Shown: positions 42,189-50,549, counted from the first letter of the stretch. The stretch: 59,658 nt of DNA from Anaerolineae bacterium (GCA_016931365.1 JAFGEY010000497.1:1-59658); one strand, 5' to 3'. Numbers and translations: made by a program. The notes: generated from the sequence alone by a model not told the origin.

Positions 42189-42212
42189 CGCATCTGTGGT
42201 GTCTGTTTTTTT
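42170..42212 (+). terminator. Strong intrinsic terminator upstream of the SWIM gene
   Basis: ACAGACACCACAG and CTGTGGTGTCTGT form a 13-bp perfect stem around an 11-nt loop, with TTTTTTT directly after. It lies between the promoter at 42076 and the SWIM gene. Confidence 0.9.
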
Positions 42213-42226
42213 ACCATCCGGGCAAT

Positions 42227-42247
42227 TCGTACTCAAATCGAGTACGA
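42227..42247. repeat. Inverted repeat before the SWIM gene
   Basis: TCGTACTC and GAGTACGA around AAATC, just upstream of the ribosome site of the SWIM gene. It may be an operator or an mRNA hairpin. Confidence 0.5.
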
Positions 42248-42275
42248 CCAAAAATTATTCAAAGGAGCATAGTGT

Positions 42276-42563
42276 ATGGATTCGGGAATGATCGGCAAGA
42301 TTCTCAAGGCCAAGCAGTATGCAGAAGAACGCGACCGCATCGAGTTTACCGAATTTGCGGCCGTTATCCACGGCGAGAACAACGATCACACAATCCGATA
42401 TACCCAAGGTGAATGGACATGTACGTGTAATTATTTTTCTTCGCATGGCGTGTGCAGCCATACGATGGCTCTGGAACGTGTTTTGGGGGAGATGCTCCGG
42501 CCTGCAGGCCGACAACAGGCTGTTGCCGAGCAGCAAAGTGAAACGGCGATGGCATCGGCTTGA
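42276..42563 (+). CDS. Stand-alone SWIM zinc-finger protein
   Basis: A 95-aa protein. The zinc motif CxCx(n)CxH reads CTCNYFSSHGVCSH, preceded by HTIRYTQGEW. The N-terminal helix is charged (ILKAKQYAEERDR). SWIM domains bind DNA or proteins and are usually part of larger ATPases or transposase-like proteins; an isolated one is a small regulator or adaptor by inference. The ATG at 42276 follows AAAGGAG. Expression probably depends on read-through of the terminator at 42170-42212. Confidence 0.75.
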   Translation: MDSGMIGKILKAKQYAEERDRIEFTEFAAVIHGENNDHTIRYTQGEWTCTCNYFSSHGVCSHTMALERVLGEMLRPAGRQQAVAEQQSETAMASA

Positions 42564-42587
42564 CGGTGGACGGCCTGGAATGCAGAA

Positions 42588-42620
42588 AAAAGCGCAGAGA
42601 TTTGCAGTCTCTGCGCTTTT
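42588..42620. terminator. Bidirectional terminator
   Basis: AAAAGCGCAGAGA pairs with TCTCTGCGCTTTT around TTTGCAG. The A-tract on one side and T-tract on the other serve both the SWIM gene and the convergent MBL gene. Confidence 0.9.
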
Positions 42621-42623
42621 GTG

Positions 42624-43265
42624 TTACTTGCTCGGAATAATAACTTGCCCCCGGTACAATGATTTGAATCGCTCTGCATCGGACAGCGTACCGACAACGC
42701 CGGCACCATAGTGCATCGGTATGGCGACCTGGGGCGAAATGGTCTGGGCGGCCTGAGCGGCTTCTTCGGCAGTCATCACATACGTTCCACTGACCGGTAG
42801 CAGTGCCACGTCGCAGTCGATTTGGGCCATTTCGGGGATGTGATCGGTATCGCCGGCGAAATAAACGCGCTCGTCATCGACGGTAACGATATAGCCATTG
42901 TGTCGCGCTTCTTTGGGGTGAAATGGCACGCCGGGTGCGCGGAACTTGTTGATGTTGTACGCCGGCACGGCCTCGATCTTGATCCCGCTGAGTTCCAGTA
43001 CATCGTCGGGAACCATAATATGCACGTTGCCCTTGAGTTTGGCTGCTGCCGTTTCATTGGCGACGATGCTCGTGCCCGGCCCGCTGATTTTGCGTATGTC
43101 ATCGGGCGAGCAATGATCGCCGTGCTCATGACTGATGAGGACAATGTCAGCCTTGGGCAGACCGTCTGGCAGCTTCCAGGGATCGAAATAGATGATCGGG
43201 GGGCCGTCAAGATGAAAGCTATCATGCCCCAGCCAGTGCAGGTGTTTGAGTAACTGAATGTCCAT
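42624..43265 (-). CDS. UlaG-like MBL-fold metal-dependent hydrolase
   Basis: A 213-aa MBL protein of the UlaG/UPF0173 type. Ligand motif: LISHEHGDHC, then NGYIVTVDDERVYFAGDTDHIPEM and PMHYGAG. Family members include ascorbate-6-phosphate lactonase but most are uncharacterised. The ATG at 43265 follows AAAGGAG; a frame extension of 13 codons starts without a ribosome site. It is convergent with the SWIM gene and divergent from the MBL-STAS-pseudokinase. Confidence 0.88.
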   Translation of the reverse strand: MDIQLLKHLHWLGHDSFHLDGPPIIYFDPWKLPDGLPKADIVLISHEHGDHCSPDDIRKISGPGTSIVANETAAAKLKGNVHIMVPDDVLELSGIKIEAVPAYNINKFRAPGVPFHPKEARHNGYIVTVDDERVYFAGDTDHIPEMAQIDCDVALLPVSGTYVMTAEEAAQAAQTISPQVAIPMHYGAGVVGTLSDAERFKSLYRGQVIIPSK

Positions 43266-43640
43266 CGATCCAACTCCTTTATCTATCTGCTCAAAGAAAC
43301 CCATTTATCACCAGTATAGCCTGTTTTTCCGGTGACGCAAGTGGATGAAATTGACAATCACACTATTGTGTGTTAGCATATATGCGAGTGACCAGGACGT
43401 AATGTAAAAGAAAGAAGCAGGATGTCTAATCTAGTGTCGAAAGATGACTGATCGCTGGTATATCGCCTTGTCCGGAACGTGCTTTTTGTTGCCGTGCCTG
43501 GCGTTGGTTTGACGCCAACCGGAAACGGCTTGAATCCATCGTTTTTTGGCAGAGCACGATCGCGAGCGTCGAGGGGGCCTGGCTCCAACGTGTGATTCTG
43601 ATAACCGTTTCACAATGGGGGAGAGATAGGATCGTACCAT
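43266..43640. other. Long leader region of the MBL-STAS-pseudokinase gene
   Basis: A 375-bp region with the promoter at 43351-43379 and a leader of about 255 nt. The leader can fold: GTGCT (43479-43483) with AGCAC (43553-43557), GCCGT (43491-43495) with ACGGC (43525-43529), and TGGCGT (43499-43504) with ACGCCA (43512-43517), nested in order. This suggests a structured RNA element, not a recognised riboswitch class. A 9-codon ORF in it has no good ribosome site. Confidence 0.45.
43351..43379 (+). promoter_or_regulatory. Promoter of the MBL-STAS-pseudokinase gene
   Basis: TTGACA (43351-43356), 17-nt spacer, TAGCAT (43374-43379). The short palindrome CACAC-TATT-GTGTG lies in the spacer. Confidence 0.55.
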
Positions 43641-45752
43641 ATGAGAATCAAATTTTGGGGTGTAAGGGGATCGATTCCGGCAACCCTGAATTCGAATGAA
43701 GTCAAGCACAAATTGATCACGGCCTTAATGGGGGCACAGAATGTTGATCTGAGCAATCGGCTTGGAGTCCAGAAATATGTTGACGACTTGCCCTTATTGA
43801 TCAAGGGTACCGTCGGCAGCAACACACCATGTGTCTCGATCGAAGCGGGCAGCGACCTGATTATTCTAGACGCCGGTTCCGGCATTCGCACTTGCGGTAT
43901 TGAGTTGATGAAGGGCGAGTTCGGCCGCGGGCAGGGAACCGTGCATATTTTTATCAGCCACACCCACTGGGATCACATTCAGGGATTCCCTTTTTTCACC
44001 CCGGCCTACGTGCGCGGCAATCGAGTTCTCATTTATAGCCCTTTCCCTGACCTTCAGGAGCGTCTGCGCAAGCAGCAAGAGCCCGAGTTCTTTCCTCGTC
44101 GATTGGATCAGATACCTGCCGATGTCCAGTTTGTTCAACTGGAAGAAGGTGTGCCTGTTACTGTAGGTGGTGTTCGCGTCAACAATATCCTGCAGACGCA
44201 CCCTGGACGCTCGTACGGCTACCGATTGGAAGGGGATGGTGCGATTGTTGTCTATGCCACTGACTCGGAATACAAAGATCTGGGCGAAGCACACACCAAG
44301 CGTTACGTCGAGTTTATGTCTGGTGCGGATTTGCTCATTTTCGATGCCCAATACACGCTCAGTGATTCCTTCCAGTTGATTGACTGGGGGCACAGTTCGT
44401 CGGTTATTGGCATCGATATGGCGACGCGCGCCAACGTCAAGCGGATCGCACTCTTTCACTTTGATCATACCTATACTGACCAGCAGATTGGCGATATTCT
44501 CGAAACGACGCTCAAATACATCAAGAGCGATCCTACGCATCCCAATTGCGAGGTGTATCTGGCCACCGAATCGCTCCAGTTTGACATTGGACGAAGCCAG
44601 AAGATTCGGCTGGAATGCCATCAAGTCGGCGATTCCATGGTTCTGTCGATTGAGGGGCGGTTCGATGCACGTGCATCCGAACAGGTGGATCTGCGCTTGA
44701 CCGAGTTGATCTCTGATCAACATGGTGGCGGATTGGTCGTCGATCTGTCCAAGATCAGTCATTTGAGCATTGCCGGGCTCAAGACCTTGCTCAATGCTCA
44801 GCAGATGGGACAGGGAATCCCATTGCTCCTGGCTGCTGCGCCACAAAACGTGCAAGAAGTGCTGTCGAGGGTCGGATTTAGCGAGGCATTTGAGCAGTAC
44901 GATTCGGTTGCCAAGGCGGTTGCTGCTCTGGAAGCGAAACAGTATTTGCAATTAGAAGGTCACGTCCTGCACGATCGTTACCGCATCGAAAGCAGCATTA
45001 ATATGGGCACCAAACACGCCATCTTTAAGGCTTTTGACACCTGGTTTGAACGCCCGGTGACGGTCAAAGTGCTCTCCAAATCTTTGGGTGATGACGTCAA
45101 CCAGCGTTTGCTTGGCGAGGCTAAGGCTGTTGCGCGCCTGAACCATCTTAACATTGCCGCAGTTTACGATTGCGTCGAATACCAGAACCAGCTTTATCTG
45201 ATTCGTGAATTTGTCGATGGGCAGACGCTTGAACACTGGTTGGGCAAAGACTCTGGCGCATGGCCTTTTTCTCCGTCCGACATTTTGCACATTGCGCAGG
45301 ATGTCTTGAGCGGGCTGGATTATGCGCATCGACGCCATGTCTTGCACCAAACGCTGCGTCCTGCATCGATAATTCTGTCCGATCGGGGAGCCAAGATCAT
45401 CAATTTCGGTTTGATGCTTTCCCAAGAATGGTCGTTCGATGATGTCAAGTACGTTTCGCCGGAGCAGCTTGCCGGCGAGAATGCTACCGAGCGCTCTGAT
45501 CTGTTTTCACTGGGCGTGATTTTGTATTTGATGCTGACCGGCCAACTGCCCTTCGATGGAAACAGTGTCGAGGCTGTTTTGCAGGTTCGTTCACATACCG
45601 ATCCTATCCCGTTGCACCAGATCGCTCCCAGCGTGCCATTGCCTTTGGAGCGTATTGTTCTCACGTTGTTGAGCCGCGATCCTTTGCAGCGCTATCCTTC
45701 GGCGGCGATGACTCTTGATGCTCTGGCAGACGTTGAGCCATGGAAGGCTTAG
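43641..45752 (+). CDS. MBL - STAS - pseudokinase fusion protein
   Basis: A 703-aa three-domain protein. Residues 1 to about 315 are an MBL phosphodiesterase-like domain with HTHWDH at 107-112, ATDSEYK near 206 and GHSSS at 250. Residues about 322-432 are a STAS domain (RLECHQVGDSMVLSIEGRFD, VVDLSKISHLSIAGLKTLL) like anti-sigma antagonists. Residues about 444-700 are a Hanks-type kinase fold: YRIESSINMGTKHAIFKAFD, Lys476 in VTVKVLS, then HQTLRPASIIL in place of HRDLxPxN and INFG in place of DFG, so catalytic Asp, Asn and metal Asp are all replaced. It keeps SPEQLAG and DLFSLGVILYLMLTG. No membrane span. The start is ATG at 43641. I infer a signalling adaptor with hydrolase activity. Confidence 0.88.
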   Translation: MRIKFWGVRGSIPATLNSNEVKHKLITALMGAQNVDLSNRLGVQKYVDDLPLLIKGTVGSNTPCVSIEAGSDLIILDAGSGIRTCGIELMKGEFGRGQGTVHIFISHTHWDHIQGFPFFTPAYVRGNRVLIYSPFPDLQERLRKQQEPEFFPRRLDQIPADVQFVQLEEGVPVTVGGVRVNNILQTHPGRSYGYRLEGDGAIVVYATDSEYKDLGEAHTKRYVEFMSGADLLIFDAQYTLSDSFQLIDWGHSSSVIGIDMATRANVKRIALFHFDHTYTDQQIGDILETTLKYIKSDPTHPNCEVYLATESLQFDIGRSQKIRLECHQVGDSMVLSIEGRFDARASEQVDLRLTELISDQHGGGLVVDLSKISHLSIAGLKTLLNAQQMGQGIPLLLAAAPQNVQEVLSRVGFSEAFEQYDSVAKAVAALEAKQYLQLEGHVLHDRYRIESSINMGTKHAIFKAFDTWFERPVTVKVLSKSLGDDVNQRLLGEAKAVARLNHLNIAAVYDCVEYQNQLYLIREFVDGQTLEHWLGKDSGAWPFSPSDILHIAQDVLSGLDYAHRRHVLHQTLRPASIILSDRGAKIINFGLMLSQEWSFDDVKYVSPEQLAGENATERSDLFSLGVILYLMLTGQLPFDGNSVEAVLQVRSHTDPIPLHQIAPSVPLPLERIVLTLLSRDPLQRYPSAAMTLDALADVEPWKA

Positions 45753-45803
45753 GTCGGCTTTGAATAGTTCGTTTTTCACCGAGTGCTGTAGAAAAGAAAA
45801 CAG

Positions 45804-45839
45804 AGGCGCGCTGCCAAACCCAAGTTCGGCAGCGCGCCT
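45804..45839. terminator. Convergent terminator
   Basis: AGGCGCGCTGCC and GGCAGCGCGCCT form a 12-bp perfect stem around a 12-nt loop, between the pseudokinase gene and the convergent ParA gene. T-runs are short. Confidence 0.75.
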
Positions 45840-45860
45840 TGGCTGTTTGAGGTGGTCTGT

Positions 45861-46649
45861 CTAGCCGGATGTTTCTAAATCAGTCGGGGGTACGCGCTCC
45901 AGTATCGCTTGAGCCACCTTTTCATAGGCTACAGCGCCCTTGTGTACCTGATCGTAATCCATAATTGATTTGCGCGCCACCGAGGCTTCGGCAAAGCGGA
46001 TGCTCTTATAAACCACTTCTTCGAATACCCTGTCTGCAAAAACTGTTTTGATCTCTGACAATACTTCGCGGGCGTGGACCGTGCCGGTTGAATACATCGT
46101 TGCCAGGATGCCGGTCAGTTCCAGGCTCTGATTGAGGCGCTCGTGCACACGCTCGATCATATCCAGGAGCAGCCGGATGCCGCGCATCGCAAAGTACTCG
46201 CACTGCATCGGAATGACCACCTCACTGCTGGCGCAGAGCGCGTTGACGGTCAGCAGGCCGAGGCTGGGCGGACAATCGATCAAAATCAGATCGTACCAGG
46301 GCACCAGCGTTTCAAAGACCCGCTTGAGGATAAACTCGCGCCGGATCTCGGCAATGAGTTCCATTTCGGCTGAAGCCAGTTCGATGTTGGCCGGGATCAT
46401 GTCCAGGTAGGCTTGCACGGGGTAGATGACACGGTTGACCGCAAAGTCGGGATCCATCAGTGCATTATAGATCGTTTCCTGCAGTCCATACCCATCGATG
46501 CCTATACCGGCCGACAGAGCGCCCTGCGGATCCATATCGACCAGCAGCACTTTTTTCTTCATCCGTGCCAGGGCGACGCCCAGATTGATCACCGTTGTCG
46601 TCTTGCCGACACCCCCTTTTTGATTGGCGACCGAGATGACCCTTGCCAT
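45861..46649 (-). CDS. ParA-family ATPase (Soj-like)
   Basis: A 262-aa deviant-Walker ATPase: ISVANQKGGVGKTTTVINLG (A), LLVDMDPQGALSAG (A') and YDLILIDCPPSLGLLTVNAL (B). This matches chromosomal Soj/ParA in length and sequence and normally acts with ParB. No parB lies nearby. The ATG at 46649 begins right at the ATPase domain. It ends at a convergent terminator and starts 73 nt downstream of the second ParA-type gene, in the same direction. Confidence 0.92.
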   Translation of the reverse strand: MARVISVANQKGGVGKTTTVINLGVALARMKKKVLLVDMDPQGALSAGIGIDGYGLQETIYNALMDPDFAVNRVIYPVQAYLDMIPANIELASAEMELIAEIRREFILKRVFETLVPWYDLILIDCPPSLGLLTVNALCASSEVVIPMQCEYFAMRGIRLLLDMIERVHERLNQSLELTGILATMYSTGTVHAREVLSEIKTVFADRVFEEVVYKSIRFAEASVARKSIMDYDQVHKGAVAYEKVAQAILERVPPTDLETSG

Positions 46650-46722
46650 AGATTCTACTCCATTTCTGCTTGTTCCATCTTGTTTTGCTGATTGAAATGC
46701 GCTATGTGGCTATCGTTCTGAA

Positions 46723-47487
46723 TCAAGTTTCATCCGCCGAGATCGGCGGCATATTGAGCACGAGATCGGCTAATTTGGCATAATCTTCGGCCCCGCGGCT
46801 TTTTGGGGCAAACTCAAAGATCGTTTTGCCGGCGCCGGGCGCTTCTGAGAGCAATGTGTCGATGCGAATCGGACGTGTGACGCGGTCGCCAAAGTCTTTG
46901 GTGATCGATTGCAGCACCAAATCGCTCACGCGGCGGCGAGGATCGTAAAATGTGGGAATGATCAAGCGGATCACGGCCCCTTTGCCCAACATACGACTGA
47001 TCGTGCGGAGATAGGTGAAAAACTGACGCGTGCCTGCCAGGGCGAGCATTTCCATCGAAACGGGGATAAACACTTCTTCGGCATAACTGACCACGTTGAC
47101 TGTGAGCAGTGATACCGAAGGCGCACAATCGAGTAGTTGAAAGTCGTAACCGTCGAGTTCAGACAACTGCTCGGCAAAAATTTCCTCACGGCCCATTTCC
47201 AGCACCATACGTTGTTGGGCTTTGAACAGAGCCATACTGCTTGGTAGCACGTCGAGGTTTTTTCGAGCCGGAATGATACATTCTTGCGCGCGCGCTTTGC
47301 GAGTGATCACTTCGGCCAGCGACTTTTTGTAGTCATGCAATCCCAGGGCAATAGACACGTTGGCTTGTGTGTCTGTATCGATGATCAGAACACGCTGTTT
47401 TTGAAGCGTCAGCGCTGCCCCGAGGTTGATCGTGGTGGTTGTTTTGCCAATTCCGCCTTTTAACCCGACAATGGCTATCTTGCGCAA
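46723..47487 (-). CDS. ParA/MinD-type ATPase
   Basis: A 254-aa deviant-Walker ATPase. It has IAIVGLKGGIGKTTTTINLG, VLIIDTDTQANVSIALG and FQLLDCAPSVSLLTVNVVSY. I start it at the TTG at 47487, which has GGGGGA 6 nt upstream; a TTG eight codons earlier is also open, but lacks this spacing. It is less like Soj than its neighbour. The strong promoter at 47545-47573 serves both ParA-type genes. Partner and cargo are unknown; candidates are a nucleoid or other cellular cargo. Confidence 0.88.
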   Translation of the reverse strand: MRKIAIVGLKGGIGKTTTTINLGAALTLQKQRVLIIDTDTQANVSIALGLHDYKKSLAEVITRKARAQECIIPARKNLDVLPSSMALFKAQQRMVLEMGREEIFAEQLSELDGYDFQLLDCAPSVSLLTVNVVSYAEEVFIPVSMEMLALAGTRQFFTYLRTISRMLGKGAVIRLIIPTFYDPRRRVSDLVLQSITKDFGDRVTRPIRIDTLLSEAPGAGKTIFEFAPKSRGAEDYAKLADLVLNMPPISADET

Positions 47488-47544
47488 AATGTTTCCCCCA
47501 AGAGCTATCAAGAAATGGCCAGTATGAGAGATGCAAACTCAATT

Positions 47545-47573
47545 ATTGTAACAAAAATAAAAACAAAGGTCAA
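47545..47573 (-). promoter_or_regulatory. Promoter of the tandem ParA genes
   Basis: On the minus strand TTGACC (47573-47568), 17-nt spacer, TACAAT (47550-47545). A matching inverted copy, TGTTACAAT, occurs at 47635-47643 and may be the -10 of the divergent gene. Confidence 0.7.
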
Positions 47574-47682
47574 GCGACAAATCGCATATTTCTGAAAATT
47601 CGTGAGACATTCTTATGTTTGTCTAATGAATTCTTGTTACAATCCCAGCAGAATATTTTCCGCATCATACGGAGGGCAAGAG

Positions 47683-47889
47683 ATGATCAAAAACGAGGAT
47701 GGCGTTTATTACCTGCGCTGTGATCGCTGCCAGAGCGAACACAGCACGCGGGCTACGGCGTTTACGGAAGCCAAGTTCAAGGAACTGGCATCGAGTTGGG
47801 GCTGGGCGTTTGGCACCGAGCATGGCGATTTGTGCAAGAAATGCGCCAAGGCCTGGAAAAAGGGGCAATTGACCCAGGCTCAGGAATGA
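47683..47889 (+). CDS. Small zinc-ribbon protein
   Basis: A 68-aa protein with two CxxC pairs: LRCDRCQSEH and LCKKCAKAWKK, a zinc-ribbon layout. Between them is an aromatic helix (FKELASSWGWAFG). No named family. The ATG at 47683 follows GGAGGGC. It stands alone, divergent from the ParA genes and followed by a terminator. Confidence 0.7.
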   Translation: MIKNEDGVYYLRCDRCQSEHSTRATAFTEAKFKELASSWGWAFGTEHGDLCKKCAKAWKKGQLTQAQE

Positions 47890-47907
47890 TGTTTCCTCAT
47901 CATAGCA

Positions 47908-47943
47908 AAAGCGCCTGACCAACGTAAGCCGGTCAGGCGCTTT
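47908..47943. terminator. Bidirectional terminator
   Basis: AAAGCGCCTGACC and GGTCAGGCGCTTT form a 13-bp perfect stem around a 10-nt loop, between the zinc-ribbon gene and the convergent secF. Confidence 0.9.
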
Positions 47944-47963
47944 GTCGTTTGTCGTGTTTGTCT

Positions 47964-48896
47964 TTATGCCGCAGCGCGGATGTTTTGAACATTCCGCCGT
48001 GCGCCGTTTTCCCACACCACCAGCAGCGGCACGGCAATGCAGATCGACGAATAAGTGCCGCTGATCATTCCCACCAGCCAGGTGGCGATGAATTTCTCCA
48101 GTGACGCACCGCCAAAGAGCAGGATGGCAGTCATCACAAACATCGCATTGAGCTGGGTGGTGATCGACCGCTGGATGACCTCCAGAATGCTGCGGTTGAC
48201 CATCGGTTCAAAGCCTTCGCGCCGCTTTTTGGCGTTTTCGCGGATGCGGTCGAAAACGACGATCGTATCCTGGACCGAAAAACCGACCACGGTCAGGATG
48301 GCTGTCAAAAAGAGCGCATCCACCTCCCATCCGCGCAGCAGACCCATCACGGCAAAGAATCCAGTAGCGATGAGCAGGTTGTGTATCATTCCAGCGATGG
48401 CGCACGCGCCGTAACGGAATGCATGAGCTACGCGCCGGAAAGAGAACCAGATAAAACCCAGCACAATGACCGAGGCGACGATCACTGCCGCGGCGGCGGC
48501 CTGCGTTACTTCACCGCCAATCGCCGGATCGACCATGTCGTAGCGCGTGCGTTCGCGGTCGATGATCGCCACCTGGGCATCCATCTCATCGAGCAGGATT
48601 TTGACTTGGTCGGCATCGACGAACGTGGTGCGGATTTGCCAAGTGTTGGCGTTGCTTTCGCCCAACTGCTGGATGGTCGGATCGAAGCCTTGTTGGGTGA
48701 ACACCTCGCGCAACGCGTCTTCATTGACCGGGGCGGTGAACTGGACCACAAAGCGGCTGCCGCCGGTAAAGTCGACGCCAACACGCAGCAGCGTGCCGAA
48801 CTGGATCAGCGAATAGATCATCGCACCGAACCCCATCAAGATCAGCGTGCCGGAAAGAATAAAGAACCACTTGCGTTTACCGACAATATCGTACAT
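47964..48896 (-). CDS. secF: Protein translocase subunit SecF
   Basis: A 310-aa inner-membrane protein of the SecDF complex, which uses the proton gradient to help export through SecYEG. Six spans, a first periplasmic domain with VDFTGGSRFVVQF, and later GFSVQDTIVVFDRIRENAKKR, the SecF signature near the fourth span. The ATG at 48896 follows AAGGAG. It is 9 nt downstream of secD on the same strand. Confidence 0.96.
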   Translation of the reverse strand: MYDIVGKRKWFFILSGTLILMGFGAMIYSLIQFGTLLRVGVDFTGGSRFVVQFTAPVNEDALREVFTQQGFDPTIQQLGESNANTWQIRTTFVDADQVKILLDEMDAQVAIIDRERTRYDMVDPAIGGEVTQAAAAAVIVASVIVLGFIWFSFRRVAHAFRYGACAIAGMIHNLLIATGFFAVMGLLRGWEVDALFLTAILTVVGFSVQDTIVVFDRIRENAKKRREGFEPMVNRSILEVIQRSITTQLNAMFVMTAILLFGGASLEKFIATWLVGMISGTYSSICIAVPLLVVWENGARRNVQNIRAAA

Positions 48897-48905
48897 GATG
48901 ACTCC

Positions 48906-50420
48906 TTAAATCCCCAACAACCAGCGCCGCTTTTCGATACCCTTTTTCGCCGCTTCAAAAACCGCACTCATAAAGGTGCGCGTGATCGTGATTGCCGTGA
49001 ACAGGTTGATCACCGTGCCGATGGCCAGAGTAATCGCAAACCCTTTGACGATGCTCGCCCCAAAGTTGCTGCCGAAAATGTATAGGATCGTGCAGATGAT
49101 CAGTGTAGATGCCTGTGAGTCCCAGATCGACATCCAGGCGCGGTCAAACCCGGCATTCAACGCGGCGCTCAGGCTGCGCCCGCCGCGCAGTTCTTCCTTG
49201 ATCCGCTCAAAGATGAGGATGTTGGCATCGACGGCCATCCCGGTGGACAGCAAAAAGCCGGCAATGCCGGGCAAAGTCAGGGTGACGGCCTTGAAATTGA
49301 GTACCAGGGCTACCATCAGCAGTCCGATAAACATCCACAACTGCCAGGTGTCTTTGCGCTCGATCAAATAAATGATCAACAGCACGACAGCAAGGACGAT
49401 CATAAAGGTGCTGCCCATCTTGAACACGGCAAAGTTGAGCGCGCCATAGATGATCAGCGACAGGTCGGCCAGCAGGCCCGGCAACCGGTAATAGACGAGC
49501 ATAAAAATCAGCACCGCGCTCAAGCCGACGATGCCGGCCTTGACGCTTTGCTGGATCGACTCCTGGCCCAATGAGGGGCCGATCTTTTGGTTGCTTTCGA
49601 TGCGCAGCGGCACCGGCAACGCGCCGTAACGCAACTGGACCGCTAGTGCGCGCGCTTCTTCGCCCTCGAAATTCCCGCTGATCACGCCTTTTCCGTCAGG
49701 GATGCGCTCCTGGATTTGCGGGCAAGAGATGACCGTCTTGTCGAGCACGATTGCCAGAAACTCGCCGCCGCGCGATCCAGTGTACTCGGAAAAAAAGGTG
49801 GCCCAATTCGATTGCAGTTCAAAGGCGACTGCATATTTGTTGCTCCCGGTCGGTGAATCGGGATTGACCGTGGCAGCAGCACTTTTGAGCGCTTCGCCGG
49901 TCATTACGGTATGATAGATACGGTTGCCCAGTTCGTCGTATCGGTCTGTCGCCGGAGCTTCGGCCAGGGGCAGGCCGGGGATATAATCGGTCTGTACCTG
50001 CGTACCAGCCAACACAGGTTCATAGCCTGCGTCGATAAATTCGAGCAAGCCCGTTTCCCGGATCAGTTCCAGAGCCTGGGCTTCGTTTTCGACGCCCGGC
50101 AGTTCGACGATGATCCGCTGCGTGCCCTGAAGCTGGACCAACGGCTCCGAGATGCCCAACCCGTTGACGCGGTTTTCGATGATCTTGCGCGCCGTTTCCA
50201 TCGTCTCCGCATCGGCTCTGGCCCCGTCAGGCAGGTCGGCCTCCAAGAGCACCTGGATGCCTCCTTGCAGATCTAGCCCCTGTACCACGCGGATATCGCG
50301 GCTAACTGTGGTTTCTCCCACCCGAAAGTGAATACCAGGATTGTTGGGCAGGTCGATCCAGATTGCGGCTGCTGCTAGAAGAACGATAGCAAGCAAAACA
50401 AGAGATGTTTTCTGATTCAT
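48906..50420 (-). CDS. secD: Protein translocase subunit SecD
   Basis: A 504-aa partner of SecF with six spans and a large periplasmic P1 domain. It has GLDLQGGIQVLLEADL, AVDANILIFERIKEELRGGRS and STLIICTILYIFG, which carry the family signatures. The ATG at 50420 has GAGGAAA. The upstream open extension reads through the leader and is rejected. The consensus promoter at 50521-50549 lies upstream, with a hairpin at 50460-50485 in the leader. Confidence 0.96.
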   Translation of the reverse strand: MNQKTSLVLLAIVLLAAAAIWIDLPNNPGIHFRVGETTVSRDIRVVQGLDLQGGIQVLLEADLPDGARADAETMETARKIIENRVNGLGISEPLVQLQGTQRIIVELPGVENEAQALELIRETGLLEFIDAGYEPVLAGTQVQTDYIPGLPLAEAPATDRYDELGNRIYHTVMTGEALKSAAATVNPDSPTGSNKYAVAFELQSNWATFFSEYTGSRGGEFLAIVLDKTVISCPQIQERIPDGKGVISGNFEGEEARALAVQLRYGALPVPLRIESNQKIGPSLGQESIQQSVKAGIVGLSAVLIFMLVYYRLPGLLADLSLIIYGALNFAVFKMGSTFMIVLAVVLLIIYLIERKDTWQLWMFIGLLMVALVLNFKAVTLTLPGIAGFLLSTGMAVDANILIFERIKEELRGGRSLSAALNAGFDRAWMSIWDSQASTLIICTILYIFGSNFGASIVKGFAITLAIGTVINLFTAITITRTFMSAVFEAAKKGIEKRRWLLGI

Positions 50421-50459
50421 AAACGGCGTTTCCTCTGCAAAATTTCGCCCTACACACAA

Positions 50460-50485
50460 CGACTGCGTACGCGAGCACGCAGTCG
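50460..50485. repeat. Hairpin in the secD leader
   Basis: CGACTGCGT and ACGCAGTCG around an 8-nt loop, between the secD promoter and its start. No T-run follows, so it is more likely an RNA structure than a terminator. Confidence 0.6.
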
Positions 50486-50520
50486 CTGTGCAAATGAGCG
50501 GCTGATACGCAAACGGAGCG

Positions 50521-50549
50521 ATTATAGTCGATCCCTCCGCTTCTGTCAA
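50521..50549 (-). promoter_or_regulatory. Consensus promoter of secD-secF
   Basis: On the minus strand a perfect TTGACA (50549-50544), 17-nt spacer and perfect TATAAT (50526-50521). Confidence 0.9.

Noticed and set aside
43471..43560. Cyclic di-GMP or similar known riboswitch in the pseudokinase leader
   Set aside because: The conserved sequence blocks of the classes I know are absent. Only a generic structured RNA is supported.
43866..44951. Long minus-strand frame opposite the pseudokinase fusion
   Set aside because: It is a shadow of the plus-strand gene and has no motif or ribosome site.
47520..47682. parS-like site for the ParA genes
   Set aside because: No TGTTTCACGTGAAACA-like sequence is present in this gap. 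The inverted TGTTACAAT copies are better explained as -10 boxes.
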